Shown here: positions 1 to 7,920 of the stretch, piece by piece
Layout: each line of letters starts with the position of its first letter
How positions within the stretch are numbered: position 1 is the first letter of the stretch
DNA from: a bacterium
GTDB lineage: Bacteria > Chloroflexota > Dormibacteria > UBA8260 > Bog-877
DNA: 13,362 nt
Reading direction: 5' to 3'
Assembly: GCA_021817025.1 (NCBI GenBank)
Contig: JAKAWF010000065.1
Location: 1,393-14,754, forward strand
Program-made: the position numbers and the translations under genes
The notes under the pieces: model-generated
The model's input: only the letters and a program-made list of their open reading frames with translations
Databases searched by the model: none
Told to the model about the DNA's origin: nothing

Positions 1-38
1 GAGGGCGCCAGAAGCGCCCGCCCGCTGTAGCGCACGCG

Positions 39-2498
39 TTGACGCCAGACTCGAGGCCACCGGCACTTCAAGGCGTACCAGCGGGGCCCAGCCGCCGCGC
101 CGGCACATCGGCGAACCCTCCACCGCGCGCAGGCGAGAGTGAAAGCGCCGATCCCAGCCTCGAAGAACTGCGCCCAATCCCCAACCCCGATCCTTTCACT
201 GAAGGTAGCTTCCTAGCTTCCGACGACCACATCACCAACTATCGCGTCGCCCTACATCAAGCCTTGGTGAGGGAGCAGGTCCTTCGGGACGAACTCGCGC
301 GCTTCGGGCAGGGGCTGCGGTGGCTGCTGGCTTCCCGTGGATTCCGCGTCCTCTCCATCCTACGTCGCATCCGCGGGCGGGCGGCGAGTCGCGACCTTGT
401 TTTTGACCTGATTCGCGCGGGCGGACCCGACGGCACTACGACCGTAATGCGCAGCCCACGGCCGGCTCCCGCTTCTGGCACTGAACTTACAGCCTACTAC
501 GACATTAGCCTGCAGGGTCTGGCCTTCCCGAAGTGCGACGAGCCCATGATTTCGATCATCGTTCCCACCTACAACATGTGGCGTCTCACTGTCGGCTGCC
601 TGCGATCAATTCGTGCCACCACTACCACTGTCCCTTATGAAGTGATCGTCTCGGATGATGGCTCCACCGACGCCACGGCGAGCCAGCTCGCCGCCGTGCC
701 CGGGCTGAGACTTACCGCCTCGGCCGACAACCGCGGCTTCTGCGCGGCGGCCAACGCTGGCGCCGCTTGCGCCCGCGGCCGGTACCTCTTCTTCTTAAAT
801 AACGACACCGCGCTTACAGCCGGCTGGGCGGAGGCCCTTCTAGATGCCGCCGCTGGCGACGCTGTGGGGGCCGTTGGCTGCAAACTCGTGTACCCGGATG
901 GACGGCTGCAGGAGGCGGGAGGGATCATCTGGAACGACGGAACTGGCATGAACTTTGGCCGGGGTGACGATCCTGCAAGGCCTGTGTACAACTTTCGTCG
1001 GCGTGTCGATTACTGCTCGGCCGCGGCACTCTTGGTACGCCGAGATCTCTTTGAAGCGAGCGGCGGCTTTGACATGCGCTTCGCACCGGGGTATTACGAA
1101 GACACGGATCTCTGCTTCAAGCTCCGGACGCAAGGATACGAGGTGGTCTACGAGCCGGGTGCCGTCGTCGTGCACATCGAGGGCAGTTCGTTCGGGAGCG
1201 ACCTTAGCCCGGTGAGGATGGGACGCCACCGAAAGACCAGTCAGGAAGTCAATCGGCATGTTTTTGTCGCCAAGTGGAGAACCACCCTGCTCCACCACTA
1301 CCCGCCAGGTACGGCGGCGGGCCTTCTGGGCGGCAGGCGCAGCGCACGCCACCGAATCCTACTCTGTGATCATGGGGTGCCGACTCCTGACCGTGATTCC
1401 GGCAGCCAGCGGCTGTGGTGGCTCGCGCAAATCTTCCAAGAACTGCAGTGCGACGTCACGATGTTTCCCGCCGACGGAGTTGCTCTCCAGCCTTACACCG
1501 CGGACCTGCAGCGACGCGGCATCGAGGTGGCGTCGGGCCAGTCGTTTGCGGAGTTCGCCCGTACTCGGATTGGCCTATTTGACACGGTGTGGGTCAGTCG
1601 GCGGGATGTGGCCGAGGTGCTCATTCCGGAGGTGCGTCGCTGGTTCCCGCGGGCAACAGTCGTCTACGACACAGTGGATCTGCACTTTGTACGGGAGGAA
1701 CGAGAGGAAGATGTACTGGGACTTGTCCTAGATCGCACTGCGCGAGAGATCCGCCGCCAACGAGAAGCGGAACTTGTGGCGAGTGCTGACCTGTCGGTCG
1801 TGGTTAGCCAAGTGGAGGCGGAGGCTGTCGCGAAGCTGGTCCCGGGCGCCCGGGTGGTCGTAGTCTCAAATGTCCACCCACTCGTGCCATTGCGCCAGCG
1901 CAGCTTTGCAGAGCGGTCCGATGTCCTCTTCGTGGGGGGGTTCGCTCACTCACCCAACGTTGACGGGGTGAACTGGTTTGTGCAGCGGATCTGGCCAGAG
2001 ATCCGCCGCGTCACCGGTGCCCACTTTTGGGTGGTTGGGGCGGATCCGCCACTGGCGATTCGAAGGCTTGAGGCAGAGAGTGTGTCGGTGGTAGGACACG
2101 TACCGGACCTTCGCTGGTATCTGGAGCGCAGCCGCATCAGCGTCGCGCCGCTCCGGTACGGAGCCGGGGTCAAAGGGAAGGTGGGTCAGGCCATGGCTGC
2201 GGGACTCCCGGTCGTCACCACGTCCGTCGGAGCCGAAGGGATGGGGTTGATCGACGCCGAGCACGCCCTCATCCGCGACACCGAGGAGCAGTTTGCGGAG
2301 GCCGTCAGTCTGCTCTACCAGGACGCGAGGCTCTGGGAAACGCTGGCCGCGGGCGGCCGCGCGATCATGGAAGCCCGGTATCAGCCAATGATAGTGCGGA
2401 GGCAACTGGCGGAGATCCTCGGCATAGACGCTCCAGACGCCGCGGGAGAGGCGGCACCGGCTCCTAAGGTAGCGACGCCCGCAGGTGATCCCGTCTAG
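39..2498 (+). CDS. GT2-GT4 fusion glycosyltransferase
   Basis: Probably a cytoplasmic, bifunctional sugar transferase for surface-polysaccharide or O-antigen-like glycan assembly. Residues 1-60 are Pro/Ser-rich and look disordered; about 65-120 are helical and charged. A GT2 (GT-A fold) domain spans about 168-400, with ISIIVPTYN from 171, DDGSTD from 206, the NND metal/nucleotide triad at 254-256 and the YYEDTD acceptor/catalytic-base motif at 352-357. A GT4 (GT-B fold) domain follows from about 438 (HRILLCDHG) to 800, with VLFVGGF near 629 and the donor-site GAGVKGK loop at 708-714. Sugars and acceptor cannot be read from sequence. The TTG at 39 is the first usable start inside the window, but the frame stays open to base 1 and no Shine-Dalgarno is visible, so the true start may lie upstream. 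Domain assignment is firm. Confidence 0.93.
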   Translation: MTPDSRPPALQGVPAGPSRRAGTSANPPPRAGESESADPSLEELRPIPNPDPFTEGSFLASDDHITNYRVALHQALVREQVLRDELARFGQGLRWLLASRGFRVLSILRRIRGRAASRDLVFDLIRAGGPDGTTTVMRSPRPAPASGTELTAYYDISLQGLAFPKCDEPMISIIVPTYNMWRLTVGCLRSIRATTTTVPYEVIVSDDGSTDATASQLAAVPGLRLTASADNRGFCAAANAGAACARGRYLFFLNNDTALTAGWAEALLDAAAGDAVGAVGCKLVYPDGRLQEAGGIIWNDGTGMNFGRGDDPARPVYNFRRRVDYCSAAALLVRRDLFEASGGFDMRFAPGYYEDTDLCFKLRTQGYEVVYEPGAVVVHIEGSSFGSDLSPVRMGRHRKTSQEVNRHVFVAKWRTTLLHHYPPGTAAGLLGGRRSARHRILLCDHGVPTPDRDSGSQRLWWLAQIFQELQCDVTMFPADGVALQPYTADLQRRGIEVASGQSFAEFARTRIGLFDTVWVSRRDVAEVLIPEVRRWFPRATVVYDTVDLHFVREEREEDVLGLVLDRTAREIRRQREAELVASADLSVVVSQVEAEAVAKLVPGARVVVVSNVHPLVPLRQRSFAERSDVLFVGGFAHSPNVDGVNWFVQRIWPEIRRVTGAHFWVVGADPPLAIRRLEAESVSVVGHVPDLRWYLERSRISVAPLRYGAGVKGKVGQAMAAGLPVVTTSVGAEGMGLIDAEHALIRDTEEQFAEAVSLLYQDARLWETLAAGGRAIMEARYQPMIVRRQLAEILGIDAPDAAGEAAPAPKVATPAGDPV

Positions 2499-2704
2499 TG
2501 GGCCACTGCCGGATCTCCGACGCTGCCGGCATATGGTTGCGTGGATTTGTAGGAAACAGCTGCCCGTTCTCAGGCAAAAACCGCTCCATGAGAGTGGAAG
2601 GAGAGTTCGCCGTACCAGGGATGCGGTGTCGGCTCAGAACAGGCGGTGGCCAAGCCCTCTCATGGAGGACCAGGCCACTGCGGGGAGTTGATGGGTAACG
2701 GACT
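2499..2704. other. Convergent intergenic region
   Basis: This 206-bp gap separates the 3' ends of the glycosyltransferase and the minus-strand lipoprotein. Short plus-strand ORFs here show no recognisable domain. The only clear structure is an 11-bp inverted repeat, listed separately. No hairpin with a T-tract was seen. Confidence 0.6.
2584..2667. repeat. 11-bp inverted repeat in convergent gap
   Basis: CTCCATGAGAG at 2584-2594 is the exact reverse complement of CTCTCATGGAG at 2657-2667, with a 62-base loop. It lies between two convergent genes. The loop is long and has no T-tract for an ordinary intrinsic terminator, so it could be a bidirectional RNA structure, a protein site or the trace of a small mobile element. 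Confidence 0.6.
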
Positions 2705-4414
2705 TCACCTGCCCGCCTTGCGGAAGATCAGATTCATGCGCCTCAGGGCTGCCAAACCTGGTTCAGCGGTTCCACTCGCGCTATAGATATCATCGACCTG
2801 TGTGTAGCAGTACTCTTGGAGGTTGGAAACGATCAGGCTCCCAGATGTGGCCACGCTCACATTGAAGTTGCTAAGCCCCGCTATAGGGCATTGAAGCGTC
2901 ACCACCGTCTCCGCGCGGCCCAACCTGAAGCCCCGCTTGCAGGTCGCGCCAACCGACACGGTTAGCACGCTGTTGCTTTGCCTAGCTTGAGCCTCGAGAC
3001 TCACGGTTACCGATCGTGTTGTGGAGGAGCGGTACGGCAGTCCGTAAAAGGAGACATCCTGTGTCAGGGAACTGCCCGCAGCCATGACTGCCGCGTCATG
3101 CCCGTGAAAGTCGGTTAGCGGCAGAACCCTGCCGCCCACTATCCATCCACTAGTGCCGACGGCGAATGAAGGATTGAACAGCGCATTGGCATGGTAATCC
3201 CGGTAGGTCCACACCGAGTAGCCCATCGCTCCAGCTACCAGCGTAGCGGTCGCGGCTCTGATGAACTGGGGCACTGTCGACAGTGGAAGGTGTGCATTTG
3301 ATGCATTGGCGGGCGTATTGTCGTAGAGCTGAAGTTCGTATATTCGGATAGATCGGTTGCCGTCCTCGCTCGACACGCGTTGCAGCACCGTATGCAAGGT
3401 CGCCACGGCCTCCCCCACAGTTTCGGTCACCCCGGGTGATATGCCCATATATGGGTTGAAGTAAATGCCAGTTATATGTGTGCCAGGCAGCCGGTAGGTA
3501 GCTGCATGGGAGTACTCGGTGACAATCGAAGTTCCCTGGTAGATTGGATCTTCATCTACACGCACCTCCATCGTCAGGCCGGGGAACCTGCGCAGCGCAG
3601 GCTCAAAAATCCGGTGGACGAGCTCATAGTCCCAGTACGTAAGGAGGAGCTTAAAGGCAGGGGTCGACCGCAGCGGAGTGGGAACATCTGTCGTGCTGGT
3701 GAAGTTCTGGTGGTAGATCCCGTCGAGCTGTATGAGGGAATAGCGCTGCTTGAGCCAATTGTCGTAACCGGACTGTGTGGCCAGGGCTTGGCGCTGCTGT
3801 GCACTCTTGGCGGAGGAGGCGTCAAGGAAGAGAGTGTCAAAGTCCTCCCATGATATGTAGCCACCCCAGAAGTTAGAGGACTGGCGACAGATCTTGTCAA
3901 CCGTGGCCAGGTAGGACAGCCATGCGCTGTAGACATGGGGATCAGAGAGTAGCCGCTCAAACCGGATCGCCCCGGGATACTGGTCATGTACGGGGTCGTC
4001 CCACATGTAGCTGACTCGCACAAGCACTCCCAAGCCAGCTTGCTGTGCTTGCCTGAAGAGCTGCTTGAGGCGAGCGAACGCGCTCCAGTTATAGGTGGGC
4101 GGGGAGACCGTTGGTTGGAAATACCCCCAAGGCACGACGAGGACAATGGCGTTGAATCCGTCGCGGCTGATCTGGCGGAAGTCCTGCGGGGCGGAAGTGA
4201 GGTCGGAGGTCCAAAAGTTGACGGGCCAAGCATGTCCAAAGTACGTTGCCGCTACGATGCGGCTGGGCTGGGGCTTAACTCGCGATGGACTCGTTGCGCA
4301 TGCCGACACCAAAAGTAAGGCTAGACAGCACATGGCGAGCAATCTGACGCGGCGGTACACGTATGACCCTGGAGTCGAAGATGGACGTAGACGCGTCAAC
4401 CCCTGGCTGGTCAT
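2705..4414 (-). CDS. Glycoside hydrolase-like lipoprotein
   Basis: Likely an exported, membrane-anchored carbohydrate-active enzyme of 569 residues. Arg-rich residues 8-24 lead into a hydrophobic stretch (25-38) ending in the lipobox VSAC, with the lipidated Cys at 39. Residues about 52-410 resemble a clan-A TIM-barrel hydrolase (GH42/GH35/GH5-like): repeated beta-alpha units, VVPWGYFQP near 94-101, and two Glu residues in plausible acid/base and nucleophile positions, E190 (SWED) and E360 (YELQ). From about 410 (ALFNPSF, SGWIVGG) a beta-rich, carbohydrate-binding-like domain follows. The ATG at 4414 was chosen because it precedes the signal peptide; no strong ribosome site is visible. Base composition looks less GC-rich than the neighbours, which could mean recent acquisition. 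The family and substrate are inferred; a catalytically inactive binding protein is also possible. Confidence 0.8.
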   Translation of the reverse strand: MTSQGLTRLRPSSTPGSYVYRRVRLLAMCCLALLLVSACATSPSRVKPQPSRIVAATYFGHAWPVNFWTSDLTSAPQDFRQISRDGFNAIVLVVPWGYFQPTVSPPTYNWSAFARLKQLFRQAQQAGLGVLVRVSYMWDDPVHDQYPGAIRFERLLSDPHVYSAWLSYLATVDKICRQSSNFWGGYISWEDFDTLFLDASSAKSAQQRQALATQSGYDNWLKQRYSLIQLDGIYHQNFTSTTDVPTPLRSTPAFKLLLTYWDYELVHRIFEPALRRFPGLTMEVRVDEDPIYQGTSIVTEYSHAATYRLPGTHITGIYFNPYMGISPGVTETVGEAVATLHTVLQRVSSEDGNRSIRIYELQLYDNTPANASNAHLPLSTVPQFIRAATATLVAGAMGYSVWTYRDYHANALFNPSFAVGTSGWIVGGRVLPLTDFHGHDAAVMAAGSSLTQDVSFYGLPYRSSTTRSVTVSLEAQARQSNSVLTVSVGATCKRGFRLGRAETVVTLQCPIAGLSNFNVSVATSGSLIVSNLQEYCYTQVDDIYSASGTAEPGLAALRRMNLIFRKAGR

Positions 4415-5023
4415 GCGCCAGAAGTCCGAACCTCAGCCGTCGCAAGGCGACCCGCCGACGGATCCTGCCGGCGGGAGATGGCAGGCTGGCCTGCATGAGC
4501 GAGTCGGCCTGTGAACGCTGTTATTAGCATGGAGCGTGAGCCAAGCCGGGGTGGGATGAGCATCGAGCACCTTCTCGTTAGGGCGGTCATGTTAGTTGTG
4601 CAGGGTTCACCAGTCGGGCCCGGGTAGGCGGCAGGGTGTACACGAAGATGTGACGGTCGACGGCGGAACAGCAGGGCCTGTGCCGGCGGGCATCGGCCCA
4701 GCCGGGGAGGACTCTTTCGATTGCGAGATTATCCCACACGCTGGAGCTTCGTGGGTGAGAGTTCGGAGTGCCTCATCTGGTGGCCAATTCAGGCTGGGTC
4801 CTAGCTGCCGCTCTCGGTCAACACCCGGAGTTGAGGGAGGGGGTCGAGGAGCACTTGAACTTCGGCGGTCCGCTGAGTCGGCACAATGTGGGGTCCCCAG
4901 GCTATGTCTCTAGTGGATTCAATGGCGCCGCGGGGGACGACATCGATGAGACACACCGGCGCCGACGTGGGCCACCCAGGGGTCTGCTGCTCTGCCAGCA
5001 CGGACCGAAGGGTGCCTCCAGGG
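4415..5023. other. Gene-poor stretch before the IS21-like remnant
   Basis: No convincing gene is seen in these roughly 600 bases. Open frames on either strand (for example plus 4768-5046) are short and have no recognisable motif. A GC-rich 7-bp hairpin (CCCGCCG/CGGCGGG) lies near 4451-4476, upstream of the minus-strand lipoprotein. No convincing promoter for that gene was identified. Confidence 0.5.
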
Positions 5024-5053
5024 TGTCCGTGACCAGGTCAAAGTAAGCGGACA
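5024..5053 (+). repeat. IS21-like left terminal repeat (palindromic)
   Basis: TGTCCG at 5024-5029 and CGGACA at 5048-5053 are inverted arms 18 bases apart, around a GTCAAAGTAAG core. It begins with TGT and lies 107 bp before the start of an IstA-like transposase fragment, the layout expected of an IS21-family left end. A diverged copy is at 6996-7025. The assignment to IS21 ends is inferred from position and structure. Confidence 0.55.
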
Positions 5054-5120
5054 TGGCTAAGAAAAGCAATCGGCCTCGGCGGAGGTGAGTCGGAACGAGC
5101 GGGACCCCCGGGGTTGGAAA

Positions 5121-5142
5121 GTGGTGGTGCCTACGCCACCAC
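5121..5142 (+). promoter_or_regulatory. Leader hairpin before the transposase start
   Basis: GTGGTGG (5121-5127) pairs with CCACCAC (5136-5142), with an 8-base loop that can pair further. It lies just upstream of a strong GGAGGT ribosome site (5150-5155) of the transposase remnant. It may shield the gene from outside transcription or translation, as leader hairpins do in many insertion sequences; that role is inferred. Confidence 0.4.
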
Positions 5143-5159
5143 TCCATTCGGAGGTCCCA

Positions 5160-5312
5160 GTGAAGAGTGCGAGGGAGCAATTGAACATCATCGACGCCTA
5201 CCAGGAGTGGGGAGTTTCAGGGCCGCGGCCGGGCCATGCGGGGTGAGCCACCGGACGGTAAAGCGGGCGGTGGAGCGACAGGTGGCCGGGGGCCCCTGGG
5301 TTCGACCGCAGC
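5160..5312 (+). pseudogene. IS21-family IstA transposase, N-terminal remnant, frameshifted
   Basis: The GTG at 5160 is preceded by GGAGGT with a 4-base spacer, a strong start. It reads VKSAREQLNIIDAYQEW, then loses frame. From 5210 the next frame continues as GSFRAAAGPCGVSHRTVKRA, followed by VERQVAGG. The joined product matches the N-terminal helix-turn-helix of IS21-like transposases (pattern: AY.E.GS.RAAA..CG..H.TVKR.VER). One base appears lost at about 5207-5210, where an E-L-G-S reading is expected. The catalytic DDE region and an istB helper gene are absent, so the element is dead. The frame stays open to 5446, but similarity fades after about 5312. Family assignment is by recalled motif, not a search. 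Confidence 0.65.
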
Positions 5313-5332
5313 GGGATCCTAGGCGTTCCTGT

Positions 5333-5369
5333 GGGCAGGCAGATGGGCTGGCCTGCGGATGGCCTGCCC
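5333..5369. repeat. 8-bp inverted repeat
   Basis: GGGCAGGC (5333-5340) and GCCTGCCC (5362-5369) are exact inverted arms with a 21-base loop, between the transposase remnant and gmd. There is no T-tract. It could be a weak transcription stop or GC-rich coincidence. Confidence 0.3.
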
Positions 5370-5547
5370 CAGGCCCCCGGCCAACTTTCCGTCTCCGGGG
5401 CGGCCGGGCAAGGCGCTCGGGAATCGACGTGGGCCGGGGCCGCTGAGGACCAAGCTTGCGAAGTCGGCCGACGCGGCAGCGCGGCCCAATGGCCGACATC
5501 ACGCGCCCCCGCCGTTCCGCCCCACCGCGGGGGCCCCACGTCTTCCA

Positions 5548-5553
5548 TATACT
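5548..5553 (+). promoter_or_regulatory. Candidate -10 box for gmd
   Basis: TATACT lies 30 bases before the gmd ATG at 5584, in otherwise GC-rich sequence. This would give a leader of about 24 bases. No TTGACA-like -35 is visible at the proper spacing. Confidence 0.35.
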
Positions 5554-5583
5554 CGGGCCACTTCACGTTCGAGCAGCATTCTC

Positions 5584-6660
5584 ATGAGGACCACTGAATT
5601 GGCTGTTGCGCTGATCACGGGCATCACCGGTCAGGACGGTTCGTACTTGGCGGAGTTCCTTCTGAGCAAGGGCTACGAGGTGCACGGCGTGGTCCGGCGC
5701 ACTTCGTCGCTGAACCGTAGCCGCATTGATCATCTGAAGCATGTATCCCCTTCCGTCCGGGGCCCCATTGGTCTCCACCTCCACTACGGAGATCTGACTG
5801 ATGCGGGCAGCCTTCAGCGGCTGGTGCGGGCAATCAAGCCGGACGAGGTCTACAACCTGGCGGCCCAGAGTCATGTCGGCGTCTCCTTCGAGCAGCCCGA
5901 GTACACCGCCGATGCGGATGGTCTAGGCACAACCCGGCTTCTCGAAGGCCTAAGAAACGTCGGGGCGCCCTTTCGCTTCTATCAGGCCAGCACCTCGGAG
6001 CTCTTCGGAGCGACTCCGCCCCCCCAGAATGAGGATTCCCCCTTCCGGCCGCGCAGCCCCTACGCCGTCGCCAAACTCTACGCTCACTGGATGACAGTCA
6101 ACTATCGCGAGGCGCACGGCATGTTCGCCTGCAACGGGATCCTCTTCAACCACGAGTCCCCCCGGCGCGGTGAGAACTTCGTGACTCGCAAGACCACCCG
6201 CGGCGTGGCGGCCTACCTCAAGACCGGCACCAGGTTGCGGCTGGGAAATCTCGATGCGCGCCGTGACTGGGGCCACGCGCGCGACTACGTGGAGGCGATG
6301 TGGCTCATGTTGCAACAGCCCACGCCAAGCGACTACGTGATCGGGACCGGTGTCAGCCGATCGGTCCGGGACATGGTCGAGCTTGCGTTCGGGCTAGTCG
6401 GCCTGGACTGGCGCGACCACGTTGACCTCGATCCCGCCTACGTCCGGCCCAGCGACGTCGCCGAGCTTCTGGCGGACCCGAGCAAGGCCAACAAGGAGCT
6501 GGTGTGGTATCCTCGGACCAGCTTTGAGGCGATGATTCGAGAGATGCTGGAGGCGGACCTCCGGGCGGCGGGTCTCGAGCCAGGCCAGTACGTCACTGCG
6601 GTACGACCAGATAGGGCCCTGGACACCGAGACCGGACCTGCACTGTCCCAGTCGTCCTGA
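5584..6660 (+). CDS. gmd: GDP-mannose 4,6-dehydratase
   Basis: This extended short-chain dehydrogenase (358 residues, normal family length) converts GDP-D-mannose to GDP-4-dehydro-6-deoxy-D-mannose, the entry to GDP-fucose, GDP-rhamnose and related sugars. The Rossmann NADP-binding motif GITGQDG is at 13-19, with RRTSS at 38-42 as expected for NADP contacts. STSELFG at 136-142 carries the catalytic Thr/Glu pair (T137, E139); Y160 and K164 form the YxxxK motif. The family signature [19 protein letters not shown] is at 185-203. The frame extends upstream to 5359, but that part is low-complexity and unrelated; the ATG at 5584 begins just before the first beta strand. No strong ribosome site is visible. 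With the fusion glycosyltransferase it suggests deoxyhexose incorporation into a surface glycan. No GDP-fucose synthase or epimerase partner is in the window. Confidence 0.96.
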   Translation: MRTTELAVALITGITGQDGSYLAEFLLSKGYEVHGVVRRTSSLNRSRIDHLKHVSPSVRGPIGLHLHYGDLTDAGSLQRLVRAIKPDEVYNLAAQSHVGVSFEQPEYTADADGLGTTRLLEGLRNVGAPFRFYQASTSELFGATPPPQNEDSPFRPRSPYAVAKLYAHWMTVNYREAHGMFACNGILFNHESPRRGENFVTRKTTRGVAAYLKTGTRLRLGNLDARRDWGHARDYVEAMWLMLQQPTPSDYVIGTGVSRSVRDMVELAFGLVGLDWRDHVDLDPAYVRPSDVAELLADPSKANKELVWYPRTSFEAMIREMLEADLRAAGLEPGQYVTAVRPDRALDTETGPALSQSS

Positions 6661-6865
6661 GATGAATGATGGCGCTCCAAGATCCGGCCAGCCTTCTCGC
6701 GATGCAAGCGGTTCGAAGAGGGGCCGCCGAGGGGGCTTCGACAGATCCAGTCGCCTCCGCCAGCTGCCAGAGACAGTCAATGGCCCTAAATCCGGAAATT
6801 GGGTCTATAGTGAGGTCAACTACCTTTCGGCTCGGGATCGCTTCGGGCGAACTAAGCCTGTATGT
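6661..6865. other. Noncoding stretch after gmd
   Basis: No credible gene or hairpin terminator was found here. Overlapping ORFs on both strands lack recognisable motifs. The methyltransferase remnant begins at about 6866. Confidence 0.5.
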
Positions 6866-6960
6866 CGGCACACTCGAGGGCGGCGTTCGCCAGCACCGGC
6901 CTTTGGGCGCTCGCGAGCCTGCTCAATGGCGCCCGCAGAGATGTCGATCCGGAGGGCCCT
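6866..6960 (-). pseudogene. SAM-dependent methyltransferase fragment (copy 1)
   Basis: Read on the minus strand, this gives RIDISAGAIEQARER followed, after a frameshift, by LANAALECADIQA. That is the beta2-alpha-beta3 part of a class I SAM methyltransferase: the acidic residue that holds the SAM ribose lies in IDIS, and the AD in ECADIQ follows beta3. The glycine-rich motif I and everything after beta3 are missing. Bases 6910-6941 are the exact reverse complement of 10333-10364 in copy 2. The minus-strand frame continues upstream to 7137 without methyltransferase features. Confidence 0.6.
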
Positions 6961-6995
6961 GCCGGGATGGGCCACACGCGCGGCTTGTGTCCGCG

Positions 6996-7033
6996 TCTCC
7001 GTGGCCAAGTCAAAGTAAGCGGATATGGCCAAG
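6996..7033 (+). repeat. Second copy of IS21-like terminal repeat
   Basis: This stretch matches 5024-5061 at 33 of 38 positions, in the same orientation, including the GTCAAAGTAAGCGGA core. The arms have decayed to TCTCCG and CGGATA, keeping the 18-base spacing. No transposase gene is next to it. It may be a solo end or an end of another deleted copy. Confidence 0.55.
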
Positions 7034-7194
7034 TGCGCATTCCGGTGGAAGCGACCGGCGTCGGCCTCATGGGCAACATCTTTCAGGTTCTTACAGCAGT
7101 TTTGGAAGCCCACCTGAACTGGAGCGACCATCGTCAACAGCGGGCCCGGGCCCGTCGCCAGCTTGGAAGGTAAGCGCTCGGTCCGTAGGCGGCC

Positions 7195-7617
7195 CTACAC
7201 CGGGAACAGCGCGTAGCCCTCAGCAGAGGCGGCGCGCCGCAGTTCGTCATCCCAGCACGCGACACGATCCACTCGGCGCGGGGATCCCAGGCGATGCAGA
7301 GCGGCGAGATGCACCGCGTCGTAGCCCCGGAGGCGGTGGCTCTCGGCCAGGTCTCCGGCCCGCTTCGCCACCGCCATGTCCACGATGATGGGAGAGGTCG
7401 CTGCCCATACCCGTTCCAGCCGTCGCCTGGCCATCGTCAACGATGCGCCCGGGAGGCGTCCTGCTCGTGCGGCCGCAGCGATGGCAGCCCGAAGCTCGAC
7501 GTAACCGATGTGGGCACAGGCGAGCACCTCCAGGTCCTGACGGAGGGCCGCCAACTCGGCCGACCCCTCCTCCGCGATGATCAGCTTGGCCAGCGCGCTG
7601 GTGTCCGCGTAGACAAT
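7195..7617 (-). CDS. vapC: VapC-like PIN-domain toxin with non-standard start
   Basis: This is a PIN-domain ribonuclease toxin, expected to cut RNA when released by its antitoxin. Numbered from an ATT at 7617, the product has 140 residues. The four acidic positions are D5 (YADTSAL), E41 (YVEL), D100 (GYDAVHLAAL) and D123 (CWDDEL), and the ending EGYALFPV is typical. The first ATG/GTG/TTG in frame is a TTG at 7554, which would remove D5 and beta1, so the real start must be further upstream. There the antitoxin stop reads TGATT, one base from the usual coupled TGATG. Translation may therefore use ATT (or CTG at 7620) poorly, or the toxin may be silenced by a start mutation. It is co-transcribed with the Phd-like gene upstream. 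Confidence 0.85.
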   Translation of the reverse strand: MVYADTSALAKLIIAEEGSAELAALRQDLEVLACAHIGYVELRAAIAAAARAGRLPGASLTMARRRLERVWAATSPIIVDMAVAKRAGDLAESHRLRGYDAVHLAALHRLGSPRRVDRVACWDDELRRAASAEGYALFPV

Positions 7618-7889
7618 CAGCGCCGCTGCTCCAGGACGAAGTCGACCGCTGTCTGCGTCCCCGGGGTCATGACCACCGGCTCGTCGCCATCCAGCAGCGG
7701 CGCTCGGTACTCGATGCCGCCGCTCTCCACCAGGGCCGCGATCTCCGGCGGGGCACCGCCGAGGTGATACGCGACGATCCGGGCCACCGGTCGACCTCGG
7801 TCCGTCACCACCACCTCCTCTCCCCTGCTTGCCCGCTTGATGGCCCGGCTCAGCTCCCCCCCCTTCAGGGCCCGCACTCCCAACTCCAT
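7617..7889 (-). CDS. Phd/YefM-family antitoxin
   Basis: This 90-residue protein has the Phd/YefM N-terminal DNA-binding fold: MELGVRALKGGELSRAIKRA, then GEEVVVTDRGRPVARIV at about 24-40. The C-terminal part (to LEQRR) would wrap the toxin. It represses its own operon in known family members, and a perfect operator-like palindrome overlaps its promoter. ATG at 7889 is preceded by GAGG five bases upstream, though the predicted transcript begins only about 3 bases before the ATG. Its TGA overlaps the toxin start region, indicating coupled expression. Confidence 0.9.
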   Translation of the reverse strand: MELGVRALKGGELSRAIKRASRGEEVVVTDRGRPVARIVAYHLGGAPPEIAALVESGGIEYRAPLLDGDEPVVMTPGTQTAVDFVLEQRR

Positions 7890-7890
7890 T

Positions 7891-7920
7891 GTGGCCTCAT
7901 TCTACCACTTCTGAGGCCAC
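7891..7920. promoter_or_regulatory. Palindromic operator of the Phd-PIN operon
   Basis: GTGGCCTCA at 7891-7899 and TGAGGCCAC at 7912-7920 are perfect 9-bp inverted arms with a 12-base spacer. The palindrome covers the -10 box and lies 1 base before the antitoxin ATG. This is the expected site for antitoxin or complex binding; the binding itself is inferred. Confidence 0.75.

Noticed and set aside
4768..5046. Plus-strand ORF of 92 residues before the IS21-like end
   Set aside because: It runs into the terminal palindrome, has no ribosome site or known domain, and its end is within the repeat.
5359..5583. Upstream in-frame extension of gmd (75 residues)
   Set aside because: Pro/Ala/Arg-rich and absent from the family; the ATG at 5584 sits properly before the Rossmann strand.
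6666..7388. Plus-strand ORF of 240 residues after gmd
   Set aside because: Low-complexity Ser/Arg/Pro-rich product that crosses the methyltransferase fragment and the toxin antisense; no domain.
7554..7556. TTG at 7554 as the start of the first PIN toxin
   Set aside because: It would remove the first catalytic Asp and beta strand, which are clearly encoded just upstream in the same frame.
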